From assembly GCA_963700375.1 (NCBI GenBank), contig CAVOXF010000003.1, forward strand, positions 124,001-188,000: a stretch of DNA of 64,000 nt, read 5' to 3'. The DNA comes from JAHEEL01 sp963700375 (GTDB lineage Bacteria > Actinomycetota > Acidimicrobiia > Spongiisociales > UBA5794). The notes under the pieces are model-generated. The model had not been told where the DNA came from and made no database searches. It worked only from the letters and a program-made list of their open reading frames with translations. A program made the position numbers and the translations under genes. Shown in pieces: positions 7,953 to 15,564 of the stretch (positions are counted from its first letter, which is position 1; each line of letters starts with the position of its first letter).

Positions 7953-9155
7953 GTGAGCAATCAGGTCAATGTGGCCCTGATCGGGTCCAAGTTCATGGGT
8001 CGTGTCCATGCCAATGCATGGGGACAGGTGGGCAGGTTCTTCGACACGGACCCATCCGCGTCGCTGCATACGATCGTTGCCAGGAATCCCGAGGAGACGG
8101 CTGCGTTCGCCGAAACGTGGGGCTGGCAACACGCGAGCGTCGATCTGCTTGGCACGGTCACCAGCAGGGAGATCGACCTCGTCGACATCGCCATACCCAA
8201 CAGTGCCCATGCCGAAGCGGCAATTGCGGCGCTCGGTGCGGGCAAGCATGTGGCCTGCGAGAAGCCACTCGCAGGAACGCTCCCCGACGCCGAGGCGATG
8301 GCCGCGGCAGCAGCCGAGGCGTCTGGCCGCACCTTCGTTTGGTACAACTATCGCCGTGTGCCCGCCGTCGCGCTTGCACACCGGATCGTCGCATCGGGCG
8401 CCCTCGGCCGGCTCTATCACGTCAGGGCCGCCTATCTACAGAGTTGGGGCGGACCCGACACTCCGCTTCTCTGGCGCTTCCAGGGAGACGTTGCCGGATC
8501 GGGTGCCCACGGAGACCTGAACGCGCACATCATCGACGCGGTGCGGTTCGTCACCGGCGAGGAGATCGTCTCGGTCGAAGGCTCGATCGAGCACACCTTC
8601 ATCGAAGAACGAGCGCTGCTCGAGGGCGGGTCCGGAGGCGAGATCTCAGGAGCCGGTGCTGCGACCGCTGCCGGCATGGGTCGCAGCACCGTCGACGATG
8701 CCGTCATGTTCATCGGACGCATGAGCGGAGGCGGCCTCGCAAGCTTCGAAGCGACCAGGCTGGCAACGGGCTATCACAACGCGAATCGCTGGGAAATCCA
8801 CGGCGAGAAGGGCGCCCTTCGGTTCGACTTCGAACGGATGAACGAACTGGGCTTCTACAGCCTCGATGGCGACGCAGCGACCCAGGGCTGGGCCACGATC
8901 GACGTGACCCGCGGCGGCGACGGCCACCCGTACGCCGACGCGTGGTGGCCGGACAGCCACGGCCTCGGATACGAGCACGCGTTCGTGAACCAGGCGAGCG
9001 ACATCCTCACGGTGATCGGTGGAGGGCAACCACTCGTGCCGCTTCCCGACTTCGCCGACGCCCTTCAGACCCAGCGAGTCCTCCAAGCGGCAATCGACTC
9101 CGCCCGCGAGCACGCCCCGATGACCGTTCCCGGTACCCGAGCAGAAGGAGCTTGA
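7953..9155 (+). CDS. Gfo/Idh/MocA-family oxidoreductase
   Basis: A 400-residue NAD(P)-dependent sugar or polyol dehydrogenase. The N-terminal Rossmann segment reads VNVALIGSKFMGRVHANAW and the CEKPLA motif (around residue 109), with the catalytic-type Lys, is intact. A GDLNAHIID segment near residue 190 supplies the His/Asp of the second catalytic motif. The start is GTG 7953, set by AAGGAG 5 nt upstream. It lies in the isomerase operon and is followed 4 nt later by the TIM-barrel gene. It probably oxidises the imported substrate or an intermediate on the way to a tetrulose. Members of this family act on inositols, glucosides and apiose, so the exact substrate stays open. Confidence 0.85.
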   Translation: MSNQVNVALIGSKFMGRVHANAWGQVGRFFDTDPSASLHTIVARNPEETAAFAETWGWQHASVDLLGTVTSREIDLVDIAIPNSAHAEAAIAALGAGKHVACEKPLAGTLPDAEAMAAAAAEASGRTFVWYNYRRVPAVALAHRIVASGALGRLYHVRAAYLQSWGGPDTPLLWRFQGDVAGSGAHGDLNAHIIDAVRFVTGEEIVSVEGSIEHTFIEERALLEGGSGGEISGAGAATAAGMGRSTVDDAVMFIGRMSGGGLASFEATRLATGYHNANRWEIHGEKGALRFDFERMNELGFYSLDGDAATQGWATIDVTRGGDGHPYADAWWPDSHGLGYEHAFVNQASDILTVIGGGQPLVPLPDFADALQTQRVLQAAIDSAREHAPMTVPGTRAEGA

Positions 9156-9159
9156 CCCA

Positions 9160-10404
9160 ATGACCGAGCCCAAGGAATTCGATCCAACGTACATGCCGAT
9201 CGGCGTGCTCACGGCCGCCCTTCAGGAGCTCACGCCCCGCGATCTGCGCGACCCGGACCCCGACCTCGCGATCGAGGAGTGGCTGGACTTCGCGTCCGAC
9301 CTTGGCGCCGACTGCATCGAACTGTCTGCCGCGCTCCACCCCTCCCTTGCCGACGTGCCGCCCGAGGCCATGCTCGATCCGGTGGCCAACACCCTCGATC
9401 TGCGTGACCCGTTCACAGAGGCCCGTGCAGCGCGAGTTCAAGCGGCGATCGACGAGACCGGCGTCACCATCGCCGATATCGCCTACTTCGACGACATGCT
9501 GAACCAGGACCCGGCGCTTCGCGCCAAGAAGCATGCCTTCATGATCCGGGTCATGGACGCTGCGGCGCTCCTCGGTTTGCCGGCGGTGTGTGGCTTCATC
9601 GGCCGCAATCAGAGCCTCTCGATGGACCAGAACCTGATCGACTTCGAGGAGAGCTTCGTCCCGTTGCTCAAGGAAGCGAAGGCTCGCGGCCTCCAGTACC
9701 GGGTGGAACAGTGCCCGATGCCGGGCTGGACCCCGAGCGACAACTTCCACAACAACATTGGCTACACCCCCGCTCTCTGGATCGCGCTGTATCAGATCGC
9801 TGAGAAGCACGGCGTCGGCAATGAGCTCCGCATCCACTACGACCCGTCCCACTCGATCCTCATGGGCCAGGACACGCGTTCGATGTTCCAGTATCTGAAG
9901 GACGAGGGATACCCGTTCCTCATCGGCGGTATGCACGTCAAGGGTCAGGTCATCGACTCGAAGGGCGTGGCCGGTTGGGGCTACGGTGGACAGACCGTGC
10001 AGCGCGGGGACTGGATCGACGGAGAGATCTCCGACAATCCTGCCGATCATCTGAACGCCTGGAAGATCCAGACCGTCCTCGCCGAGCATGAGTTGCCCGG
10101 CACGGCACGGCACGATCCGCTGGCCTATCTCCAGAACCGCACCGTGGACTGGCTCGACCATCAACTTGCGGCGCGCGAACTGCTCGACTTCGACGTGGCA
10201 ACCACACCGCTGATCGTCGAGCACGAGTATCCGGCGGCACGCGTTCAAGAGCGGGAGCTGCTTCAGCCGATCCTCAAGGGCTCGATTGCCTTCACCCGGC
10301 ACATCGACGAGGCGGCTGCCGACATGTACTCGCTCCAGAACGAGGTCCTGGCAGCTCAGGGCATTCCGATTCAGGGTGTTGGCCGCGAGGCCTACCGCAG
10401 CTAG
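9160..10404 (+). CDS. Xylose-isomerase-like TIM-barrel protein (sugar isomerase/epimerase or decarboxylase)
   Basis: A 414-residue protein with the AP-endonuclease-2/xylose-isomerase-like barrel. Likely metal ligands are visible in order: Glu in YRVEQCP, Asp and His in IHYDPSHS, His in GGMHVKG and Glu in IVEHEYP. It is longer than the usual 260-300 residues, with a helical C-terminal tail of about 55 residues. It ends the plus-strand operon and is convergent with the transporter cluster. By context it may isomerise or epimerise the imported sugar, or act like the TIM-barrel decarboxylases that release L-erythrulose in apionate degradation. These options are not separable from sequence alone. 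Confidence 0.78.
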   Translation: MTEPKEFDPTYMPIGVLTAALQELTPRDLRDPDPDLAIEEWLDFASDLGADCIELSAALHPSLADVPPEAMLDPVANTLDLRDPFTEARAARVQAAIDETGVTIADIAYFDDMLNQDPALRAKKHAFMIRVMDAAALLGLPAVCGFIGRNQSLSMDQNLIDFEESFVPLLKEAKARGLQYRVEQCPMPGWTPSDNFHNNIGYTPALWIALYQIAEKHGVGNELRIHYDPSHSILMGQDTRSMFQYLKDEGYPFLIGGMHVKGQVIDSKGVAGWGYGGQTVQRGDWIDGEISDNPADHLNAWKIQTVLAEHELPGTARHDPLAYLQNRTVDWLDHQLAARELLDFDVATTPLIVEHEYPAARVQERELLQPILKGSIAFTRHIDEAAADMYSLQNEVLAAQGIPIQGVGREAYRS

Positions 10405-10416
10405 CGGGTCGACGTC

Positions 10417-11211
10417 CTAGCGGGGACCATCGCCCTCCCGTGCGTGGGCGATGGTCTCCGCGATGAGGGAGGCTGGGAGGAGCATCGCAACGTGCGCTCC
10501 GACCGGTCGGACGACGCCGGCGAGCATCGCGCTGTCGGGTGTCTCGTGTACGAACGCCGGTGAACCGGAATCCGCGGCCGCCAGGGCGAGGTCGAGGGCC
10601 CTGGTACCGGGTTGTCCGAGGAAGCCGTCACCGGAGATTCCCGAGAGCCAGGCTCTGCGTCGAACGGGCCAGGCGGGCCCGTCGTTCTGGGCGAGGAGGA
10701 CGTCGACGTCGAACGGGGTGTCATCCAGCGAGAGTGCGCGGTCGCTGCCCGTCCCGTCGGTCGCGATCACGTGGATCGCCGGACTCTTCCCATCCTGCAA
10801 CTGGCGGGCGTACTCACGATTCCTGTCGAGGAAGACGACACCGATCGATGCACCACGCGGATGACGGACAACTCGAGGATTGGCGAGCGTGATCTCCTCA
10901 TCGTCTGCCGCTTGACCGGCGGTTGCCGCCCACGAGACGACGATCTTGGTCAACGTTGCCTTGGCGTAGGCCCGAGGCGGACCGCCCTCGGCCTCACCTC
11001 GAATCAGCAGCCCCTCCTCGTCCGGGGCAAGTGCGTCGAGCGTGCAGACGAGCCAGTGGCCGCCGCCGGCGTCCGCAGCCACGATGCCGCGCCACGAGTC
11101 CTTCAGGTAGGCCCGGCTGACCATCGAATTCGATGAGACGACATGGCCGGTGACCACGCGCACCAGCGTCGACGGGGGTGAGGTGGTGATTCCCGGGGCC
11201 TCCTGTCCCAT
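10417..11211 (-). CDS. Hypothetical protein with a DSGSP motif, possibly trypsin-like fold
   Basis: A 264-residue protein I do not recognise with confidence. It has mixed beta-type sequence, no signal peptide and no membrane segment. A segment AAADSGSPAFV near the C-terminus resembles the catalytic-serine motif (GDSGGP) of chymotrypsin-fold proteases, and GHWLVCTLDAL loosely resembles the region around the catalytic His. No clear triad can be assigned, so an inactive or unrelated fold is just as possible. The ATG at 11211 has GAGG 6 nt upstream. It lies 12 nt after the last transporter gene and is probably translated from the same mRNA. Confidence 0.5.
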   Translation of the reverse strand: MGQEAPGITTSPPSTLVRVVTGHVVSSNSMVSRAYLKDSWRGIVAADAGGGHWLVCTLDALAPDEEGLLIRGEAEGGPPRAYAKATLTKIVVSWAATAGQAADDEEITLANPRVVRHPRGASIGVVFLDRNREYARQLQDGKSPAIHVIATDGTGSDRALSLDDTPFDVDVLLAQNDGPAWPVRRRAWLSGISGDGFLGQPGTRALDLALAAADSGSPAFVHETPDSAMLAGVVRPVGAHVAMLLPASLIAETIAHAREGDGPR

Positions 11212-11223
11212 GTCTGGCCTCGA

Positions 11224-12294
11224 TCAGGAGTCGGCTGTGGCCGCTGCAACCGCCGAGTCATCGGCGTCGAACAGATTGAGCCGCTCCCTCGGGACCGACC
11301 ATCGCACGGTGGTACCGGGGCTGACGTTCAGCGTCGTGTCCCACGGCAGCTTTGCCTTCACCGCCACCTCGCCGGACTGCAAGTTGACAAGCAGCTGCCC
11401 GCCGGTAGCGATCGCCGAGTGTTTCACCGTGGCCAGCGCGCCCGAAGACCCGCCGGCGTCCTCCAGCTTCACGAATTCGGGCCTGAACCCGACGGTCGCG
11501 ACACCGGCAGAGAGGGGCTCACCCACGATTGCCTGCGCAAGGTCACGATTGCCCTCGACCGTGACGAAGTCCATGCCGGGGTTGCCGAGGAACCAGCCAC
11601 TGAACCGCGACGCCGAGTCGTTGTAGAGCTCGCGGGGAGGCGCCATCTGGTCGATCGAGCCATCGTTCATCAGCGCGATCTCATCGGCGAGTGTCATGGC
11701 CTCGGTCTGATCGTGGGTGACGTAGATGATGGTCTGGTTGAGGCGGGTGAAGAGCTCGCGCAGCGTCCGCTTCACCTGGAGCTTCATGTCGGGATCGACG
11801 TTCGTGATCGGCTCGTCGAAGAGGATGATCGGTGCGTAGCGTGCGACGGCTCGAGCGACCGCGACCTTCTGCCGGTTGCCGCTGTCGAGCCCGGTAACGC
11901 TGCTGTCGGCGACGGCCTCGAGACCGATCAGTGAGATCAATTCGTCGACTCGCTCGGTCTTCTCAGCATCGGTGAGATCCTCGCCGCGCAATGGGAGGGC
12001 GATATTCTCGCGGACGGTGGCTCCCTGGTAGACGACGGGGTACTGGAACACCATGCCGAGGTCGCGGTTGCGTGTCTTGACATCGGTGATGTCCTTGTCG
12101 CCGAAGTAGACCCGGCCGCTCGTCGGTTGATCGAGGCCGGCGATGATCCTCATGAGTGTGGTCTTGCCGCAGCCCGATGGTCCCAGGAGACACGTTGTCG
12201 TCCCGTCCTTGAACGTGATGTCCAGATCGCGAACGGCGACTACGGCGCCGTCGTCGAACTCCTTGCGGAGACCTTCCAAGCGGATATCAGCCAT
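11224..12294 (-). CDS. ABC importer ATPase 1 (GlpS/GlpT-like, MalK family), degenerate signature motif
   Basis: A 356-residue ATPase subunit of a carbohydrate/polyol importer. It has Walker A GPSGCGKTT (38-46), a Q-loop in GMVFQYP, Walker B IILFDEP with the catalytic Glu, the switch His in YVTHDQTEAM, and a C-terminal regulatory domain. The ABC signature, normally LSGGQ, is replaced by LDSGNRQ. Its partner (12313-13413) has the opposite set of defects, so the pair should form one complete and one degenerate ATP site. The gene is the sixth of the importer operon, 18 nt after ATPase 2. Confidence 0.9.
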   Translation of the reverse strand: MADIRLEGLRKEFDDGAVVAVRDLDITFKDGTTTCLLGPSGCGKTTLMRIIAGLDQPTSGRVYFGDKDITDVKTRNRDLGMVFQYPVVYQGATVRENIALPLRGEDLTDAEKTERVDELISLIGLEAVADSSVTGLDSGNRQKVAVARAVARYAPIILFDEPITNVDPDMKLQVKRTLRELFTRLNQTIIYVTHDQTEAMTLADEIALMNDGSIDQMAPPRELYNDSASRFSGWFLGNPGMDFVTVEGNRDLAQAIVGEPLSAGVATVGFRPEFVKLEDAGGSSGALATVKHSAIATGGQLLVNLQSGEVAVKAKLPWDTTLNVSPGTTVRWSVPRERLNLFDADDSAVAAATADS

Positions 12295-12312
12295 GCGAGC
12301 CTCCCGTCAGCC

Positions 12313-13413
12313 TCATGATCGGCCCTGACCGGCGCGATGGCCGTCTGCGAAGACCACGATGGCGTCTGCAGGGATCGTGAACCGGACTTTCGCTCCGAGC
12401 GAGAGCTCGTCGAGGTCGGCCGAATCAGCACGAACGAGAGAAGTGAAGCCGATACCGTTTGATTCGAGGTAGATGATCTCCTCGGCCCCGAGATCCTCAC
12501 GCAGCATGACCGTGGCCTCACCCTCGACCGCGTTTCCGTTCGGTGCGCTGCGAACCGCCACTCGCTCGGGCCGGACAAGGGCGGCTATGGACGCCGCGCC
12601 GTCGGGTGGTATGTCGATCGTTGCGGGCACAGACCCCCACGGAGTGACGATCTGGCCATCGGCGACCGTCACCGGCATGTGATTGCTCTGGGGAAAACAC
12701 AGGGTCGACATCGTCGCGAACCGCTCCGGCTTCCGATACACGTCGATGGGAGGTCCATACTCCTGGATGATCCCGTCGGCTAGAACGCCGACATTGCTCG
12801 CCAGGGCGAGGGCTTCGGTTGCATCGGCCGTTGCGTAGAGGAAAGTGACCCCGAGTGCCTCCCGCGTCTCGCGCAGGTCGTCGATCAGTTTCTCCCGGAG
12901 CTTGAAGTCGAGACCGACCAACGGATCGTCGAGCACGTAGAGATCAGTCTTCAGAGCAAGGCCGCGCGCAATGGCAACCCGCTGCTTCTGGCCACCGCTC
13001 AACTGAGCCGGGGTGCGGTCGAGCAGTTCCGAGATGTCGAGCAGGCCGGCCACGCGATCAACGGCTTCCGTGATGGTCGACTTCGAGTCGTGCTGGACGG
13101 TGAGTGTGTAGGCGATGTTGTCCCTGACCGTCTTGTTGGGGAAGAGCGCAAACGATTGGGGGACATAGCCGATCTTTCGGGTGCCGGGCTTCGTGTGAGC
13201 CGCGTCGGCTCCACGGAGCAGAACCGTCCCTCGATCAGGGTGATCCAGTCCGAGCAGGATTCTCAGAAGGACCGATTTGCCGGCCGCCGACTGGCCGAAC
13301 ACCACCGCGAACTCACCTTCGTCGACGGCGAAGCTGAGATCGTCGAGGACCACGTTGCGGTGAAACGCCTTGGTTACGGATTGGTATTCAACGAGGGGCA
13401 CGGCGTTGCTCAT
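12313..13413 (-). CDS. ABC importer ATPase 2 (GlpS/GlpT-like), degenerate Walker B and switch
   Basis: A 366-residue MalK-family ATPase with Walker A GQSAAGKS and an intact signature LSGGQKQR. Walker B reads LYVLDDPL, with Asp in place of the catalytic Glu. The switch region reads YATADATEAL, with Ala in place of the His. It should therefore bind ATP but hydrolyse it poorly at its own site, while its signature completes the active site of ATPase 1. The start ATG overlaps the stop of the DUF2160 gene in an ATGA, which indicates translational coupling. The longer upstream frame is just the shadow of that gene. Confidence 0.9.
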   Translation of the reverse strand: MSNAVPLVEYQSVTKAFHRNVVLDDLSFAVDEGEFAVVFGQSAAGKSVLLRILLGLDHPDRGTVLLRGADAAHTKPGTRKIGYVPQSFALFPNKTVRDNIAYTLTVQHDSKSTITEAVDRVAGLLDISELLDRTPAQLSGGQKQRVAIARGLALKTDLYVLDDPLVGLDFKLREKLIDDLRETREALGVTFLYATADATEALALASNVGVLADGIIQEYGPPIDVYRKPERFATMSTLCFPQSNHMPVTVADGQIVTPWGSVPATIDIPPDGAASIAALVRPERVAVRSAPNGNAVEGEATVMLREDLGAEEIIYLESNGIGFTSLVRADSADLDELSLGAKVRFTIPADAIVVFADGHRAGQGRS

Positions 13414-13691
13414 CTTCCGAGTTGAACGAGATAGGGGACCACCCAGATCGAGAACAAGAAGATCACGACGATGACGGCGGCAAAGATCGCCAGGAACTTG
13501 AAGAAGTGGGCCCGGGAGGCCATCGGCGGGACGTTCCCGATCGCGATCTGGCTCAGACCCGCCAGGATCATGATCACGATCGCCACCTGGTACACCGCGA
13601 AACTCCACCGTTGGCCGATGCCAACGAACATCAGCCCGAGAATGGTGATCCACGTGAGCTGGACCCGCTGGGTGAACAGATCTGGTTTCAC
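13410..13691 (-). CDS. Small integral membrane protein, DUF2160 (GlpU-like)
   Basis: A 93-residue membrane protein with hydrophobic segments near residues 13-27, 32-52 and 66-88. Such small DUF2160 proteins accompany glycerol-type ABC importers, for example GlpU in the Rhizobium leguminosarum glpSTPQUV system. Their function is unknown; a role in transporter assembly or modulation is a guess. It overlaps both neighbours by ATGA (13688-13691 with the permease, 13410-13413 with ATPase 2), so it is fixed within the operon. Confidence 0.78.
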   Translation of the reverse strand: MKPDLFTQRVQLTWITILGLMFVGIGQRWSFAVYQVAIVIMILAGLSQIAIGNVPPMASRAHFFKFLAIFAAVIVVIFLFSIWVVPYLVQLGR

Positions 13692-14536
13692 ACGTCACCT
13701 CGCACCGTACCGAAGGTCATACCGACCAACAGATACTTCTGGAAGAAGAAGATGATGACCATCGGAAGAATCACATACATGCTCGACATCGCCGCCACGA
13801 AACCCCAGTCGACGTTCCCTCCGGCATCGAGGAGGTTCACGGAGAGACCGAACGGGATGTTCTGTGTCTCGGCATTCCCGATCACGAAGTTGAAGAGGTA
13901 CTCGTTCCATACGAAGATCAGGTTGAAGATGAATGCCGCGATGATGCCGGGCATCACCTGCGGCAGCACGACCTTGAACATCACGTGCATCCGCCCCGCG
14001 CCGCTCACGATCGCGGTCTCGTCGAATCGCTCCGAGACGCCATCGATGAAGCCCTTCAGGATCCACACCGAGAACGGAATGCTGAAGCTCGTATAGAGGA
14101 TGAACATGCCGAACCGGCCGCGAAGGCCGAACGCATTGAACATCTGGAACATCGGGATGATCGCGGCTGCCGCCGGGATCATGCGGGTCGACAGCAGCAG
14201 GAACATGAGGAAGTCGGTGAACGGGAATTTCCAGCGGGAGAACGCGTAGGCGGCCGGGAACGAAACCCCGACGGCGACAATGACCGAACCGACCGAGAGC
14301 CAGACACTGTTGAAGAAGTAGGGAAGGGTCTGCGGATTTTCGAGCACGCGCTTGATGTGATCGAGCATCGGCTTGAAGACGATCTTGGGCGGCACGGCCA
14401 GGATATCGGTGTTCGTCTTGATGGCCGTCATGGCGATCCAGAGCACCGGAAGGAAGAACAACAAGGCCACCGCCCAAAGGACGACGTAGTAGATCGTGCT
14501 CTTCGCCTTGCTCTTCTGCGCGGTTGCCATGGCCAT
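13688..14536 (-). CDS. ABC importer permease, MalG/GlpQ-like
   Basis: A 282-residue inner-membrane permease with about six transmembrane segments. The cytoplasmic EAA loop, which docks on the ATPase, is visible as ERFDETAIVSGAGRMH followed by MFKVVLPQVMPG. The start ATG shares a base with the upstream permease stop (TGATG); a second ATG lies 6 nt later. It pairs with the permease at 14536-15435. Confidence 0.9.
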   Translation of the reverse strand: MAMATAQKSKAKSTIYYVVLWAVALLFFLPVLWIAMTAIKTNTDILAVPPKIVFKPMLDHIKRVLENPQTLPYFFNSVWLSVGSVIVAVGVSFPAAYAFSRWKFPFTDFLMFLLLSTRMIPAAAAIIPMFQMFNAFGLRGRFGMFILYTSFSIPFSVWILKGFIDGVSERFDETAIVSGAGRMHVMFKVVLPQVMPGIIAAFIFNLIFVWNEYLFNFVIGNAETQNIPFGLSVNLLDAGGNVDWGFVAAMSSMYVILPMVIIFFFQKYLLVGMTFGTVRGDV

Positions 14537-15435
14537 CAGCGCCTCTTGCTCCAGTTGAGGACGTACAGGTAGATCGAGGTGAACGCGATCGCAATGATCA
14601 GCAGGACGACGGCTACGGCTGACGATCCGCCGAGATCGAGACTGTTGAACGCCTGGCGGTAGAGCGCCACGCCGATGAACTCGGTCTTGTTGCCCGGTCC
14701 GCCGCCCGTCATCGTCCACACGAGGTCGGTGGTCTTGAAGGCGTCGATGGTCCGGAGGAGGATGCCGAGCATCAGGATGAACTTGGCGTGCGGCAGGATC
14801 ACGTGGCGGACGCGGTACCACAGGGAGAGTCGGTCAACCTCGGCGGCTTCGAGTTCAGCCGGCGGGACTGATCCGAGCGCCGCCAGCGTCATCATGATCA
14901 TGAACGGCGTCCACATCCAAACGTCGACGAACACCACGGCGCTGAAGGCGTAGTTGATATTGGTGAGGAAGTCGATCGGCGATCCGCCGAGCGCCTTGAT
15001 GATGGCGTTGATGATTCCAAAGGTCGGCTCATAGATGAGCTTCCAGAAGATGCCGACCGCCACCGGCGCCATCACCATCGGGGTGAAGAGGAGCGTGAGG
15101 GCCACCCGGCGTCCCGGCATCTTGGCGCTGCCCCAGAAGAGGAATCCGAGTGCAACGCCGAGAACCACCTCGATGCCGACCACGACGACGGTGTAGAGGA
15201 TCGTACGGTTGAACGCGCCCCACATCTCGGGACTGTCGATGATGGCCGTGAAGTTGTCGATCCCGATGAACACCGGATCGCCACGACCGAGCGTGTATTT
15301 GTAGAACCCCAGGCCGATGAGCCAGAACGTCGGAATGACGTTGAGGACGAGGAAGAACAGCAGCACGGGCACGAGCAGCCCGATGCCCATCGCCCTCGAT
15401 CGCTCTGGATCGCTCGTCTTGACGGCAGTGGTCAT
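14536..15435 (-). CDS. ABC importer permease, MalF/GlpP-like
   Basis: A 299-residue permease with six predicted transmembrane segments. The EAA-type loop reads PPAELEAAEVDRLSLWYR followed by VRHVILP. The ATG at 15435 gives a short cytoplasmic N-terminus typical of the family; a GTG at 15459 is an alternative, and neither has a good ribosome site. It lies downstream of the substrate-binding protein gene after a gap of 129 nt. Secretory lipoprotein genes are often followed by such gaps, which may hold a processing or attenuation signal. Confidence 0.9.
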   Translation of the reverse strand: MTTAVKTSDPERSRAMGIGLLVPVLLFFLVLNVIPTFWLIGLGFYKYTLGRGDPVFIGIDNFTAIIDSPEMWGAFNRTILYTVVVVGIEVVLGVALGFLFWGSAKMPGRRVALTLLFTPMVMAPVAVGIFWKLIYEPTFGIINAIIKALGGSPIDFLTNINYAFSAVVFVDVWMWTPFMIMMTLAALGSVPPAELEAAEVDRLSLWYRVRHVILPHAKFILMLGILLRTIDAFKTTDLVWTMTGGGPGNKTEFIGVALYRQAFNSLDLGGSSAVAVVLLIIAIAFTSIYLYVLNWSKRR

Positions 15436-15564
15436 TGCGCCCGCACCAAAGGCGAACACGAACTGACATCACGCGTTGGGTTCGTTGGATTCATGACTAT
15501 CTGGCCCGGTTTGGTGAACGGGGTCGGACCCGGGATCGGGTCCGACCCACATCCACCGTTCAAC

